Positions 5,996-6,407 of a stretch of 6,407 nt of DNA are shown here, piece by piece. The notes below the pieces were generated by a model. It was not told the origin of the DNA. It saw nothing but the letters and a program-made list of their open reading frames with translations, and ran no database searches. Each line of letters opens with the position of its first letter. The first letter of the stretch is position 1. Made by a program: the position numbers and the translations under genes. Origin of the DNA: RGIG426 sp045639905 (GTDB taxonomy: Bacteria; Bacillota; Clostridia; Oscillospirales; Acutalibacteraceae); assembly GCA_045639905.1 (NCBI GenBank), contig JAZUDZ010000061.1, forward strand, positions 1-6,407, written 5' to 3'.

Positions 5996-6033
5996 GAAAG
6001 AGGCTTCAGAGCTGCGGCTCTGAGGCTTTTTTA
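5996..6033 (+). terminator. Intrinsic (Rho-independent) terminator
   Basis: The left arm gcttcagagc (6003-6012), loop tgcg, and right arm gctctgaggc (6017-6026) pair over 10 bp with one G-U. They are followed by six T (6027-6032). The A/G-rich bases just before the left arm can extend pairing into the T tract. This is a canonical plus-strand terminator and the most likely end of the giant gene's transcript, about 230 bases past its stop codon. Confidence 0.88.
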
Positions 6034-6291
6034 TTGAAGAAATGTCAGCTATCACTTTCTTTAAATAGGTTTCCGGGATCACCCATGCGCTTTTTGCGAA
6101 AATGTCCCGGTTTCAATCCAATGTGCGAATTTCGTGAAAAAACGTCAGGGAACGGTAGATCCGTGCCTGTTCTTCTTTACGTTTGCCAGCCGTGTTTATA
6201 AAAAAACAATGAAAAACTGCCGGTTTCTCAAATTTTGGATGAACCGTGTTCTGATTTGTGGTATATCCCGAGTTTGCCACTTGTAAAGGTT

Positions 6292-6319
6292 GAAACGGAG
6301 CCCCTGAGGGCCCCGTTTC
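6292..6319. other. 12-bp inverted repeat (hairpin) with one mismatch
   Basis: Arm 6292-6303 (gaaacggagccc) pairs with 6308-6319 (gggccccgtttc) around a 4-base loop, with a single A-C mismatch at 6299/6312. Neither side carries a clear T tract, so it is not a standard intrinsic terminator. It could be a factor-independent stem of weak activity, a mobile repeat remnant, or an RNA leader element for a gene to the right. Confidence 0.6.
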
Positions 6320-6378
6320 GCCTTATAGATATAGGGTTTTGCGCATGAATAAAGGGTTTCAGAGTTTTGAAAAAATGT

Positions 6379-6400
6379 ACCTACATTTATGGACCTACAT
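6379..6400. repeat. Short 8-bp direct repeat, acctacat x2
   Basis: The octamer acctacat occurs at 6379-6386 and 6393-6400, a 14-base period, at the right edge of the window. It may be chance, an operator-like pair, or the start of a longer array outside the window. Confidence 0.45.
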
Positions 6401-6407
6401 GAAAATC

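Larger units (their letters stand above)
6034..6407. other. Intergenic region with no supported gene
   Basis: No frame on either strand gives a convincing protein here. The minus strand has a start-less open stretch 6322-6116 that stops at TGA (6115-6113) and stays open again to about 5951. A patch of its translation looks protein-like (EEQARIYRSLTFFHEI), so a decayed gene is possible but not demonstrable. A 6-bp inverted repeat ccggga/tcccgg (6073-6078 / 6105-6110) and the hairpin at 6292-6319 lie in it. I see no confident promoter, tRNA or insertion-sequence end. Confidence 0.55.

Noticed and set aside
5911..5997. 28-codon ATG frame between the two downstream hairpins
   Set aside because: There is no ribosome binding site at suitable spacing, Arg/Leu-rich low-information product, and it abuts the terminator.

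Overview
The window is dominated by one very large plus-strand gene that is already open at its left edge and stops at 5798-5800. It encodes at least 1,932 residues of a modular, repeat-built, probably extracellular protein. The remaining ~600 bases are non-coding 3' sequence with one convincing intrinsic terminator, two other hairpins and no gene I can support. The architecture (InlB B-type repeats, Cthe_2159-like glycine-rich beta-helix modules, Listeria-Bacteroides repeat) and mid-range base composition suggest an anaerobic, gut-type Firmicute of the Clostridia (Oscillospiraceae/Lachnospiraceae-like). That assignment is an inference from domain style; there is no taxonomic marker here.

Layout of the protein (residue 1 = first full codon, base 2): three InlB B-type repeats (bases 2-613, the first cut by the window edge); a glycine-rich beta-helix-like module D1 (623-1456) containing four near-identical 87-bp tandem units; a first copy of an unfamiliar ~100-125-residue module, here called R (R1, 1460-1816); a fourth, divergent B-type repeat (1826-2077); a possible starch-binding-like beta-sandwich (2078-2386); R2 and R3 (2402-3037); a Listeria-Bacteroides repeat (3041-3238); a second, diverged beta-helix module D2 (3257-4243); R4 to R7 in tandem (4250-5602); and a Glu/Pro/Ala-rich acidic tail (5603-5797). 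No LPXTG signal, membrane segment or other known anchor is visible at the C terminus. The N terminus, where a signal peptide would be, lies outside the window.

The protein reads as a surface or secreted glycan-binding/adhesin-type scaffold grown by repeated internal duplication: D1-R1 and D2-R4 are two copies of the same supermodule, with an almost identical 38-bp junction. The R module, present seven times, is the most likely undescribed element. No catalytic motif was recognised.

Downstream, a perfect 11-bp GC-rich hairpin without a U tract lies 34 bases after the stop codon, and a canonical intrinsic terminator with a T6 tract lies at about 5996-6033. The last ~370 bases hold another hairpin and a short direct repeat but no supported gene.
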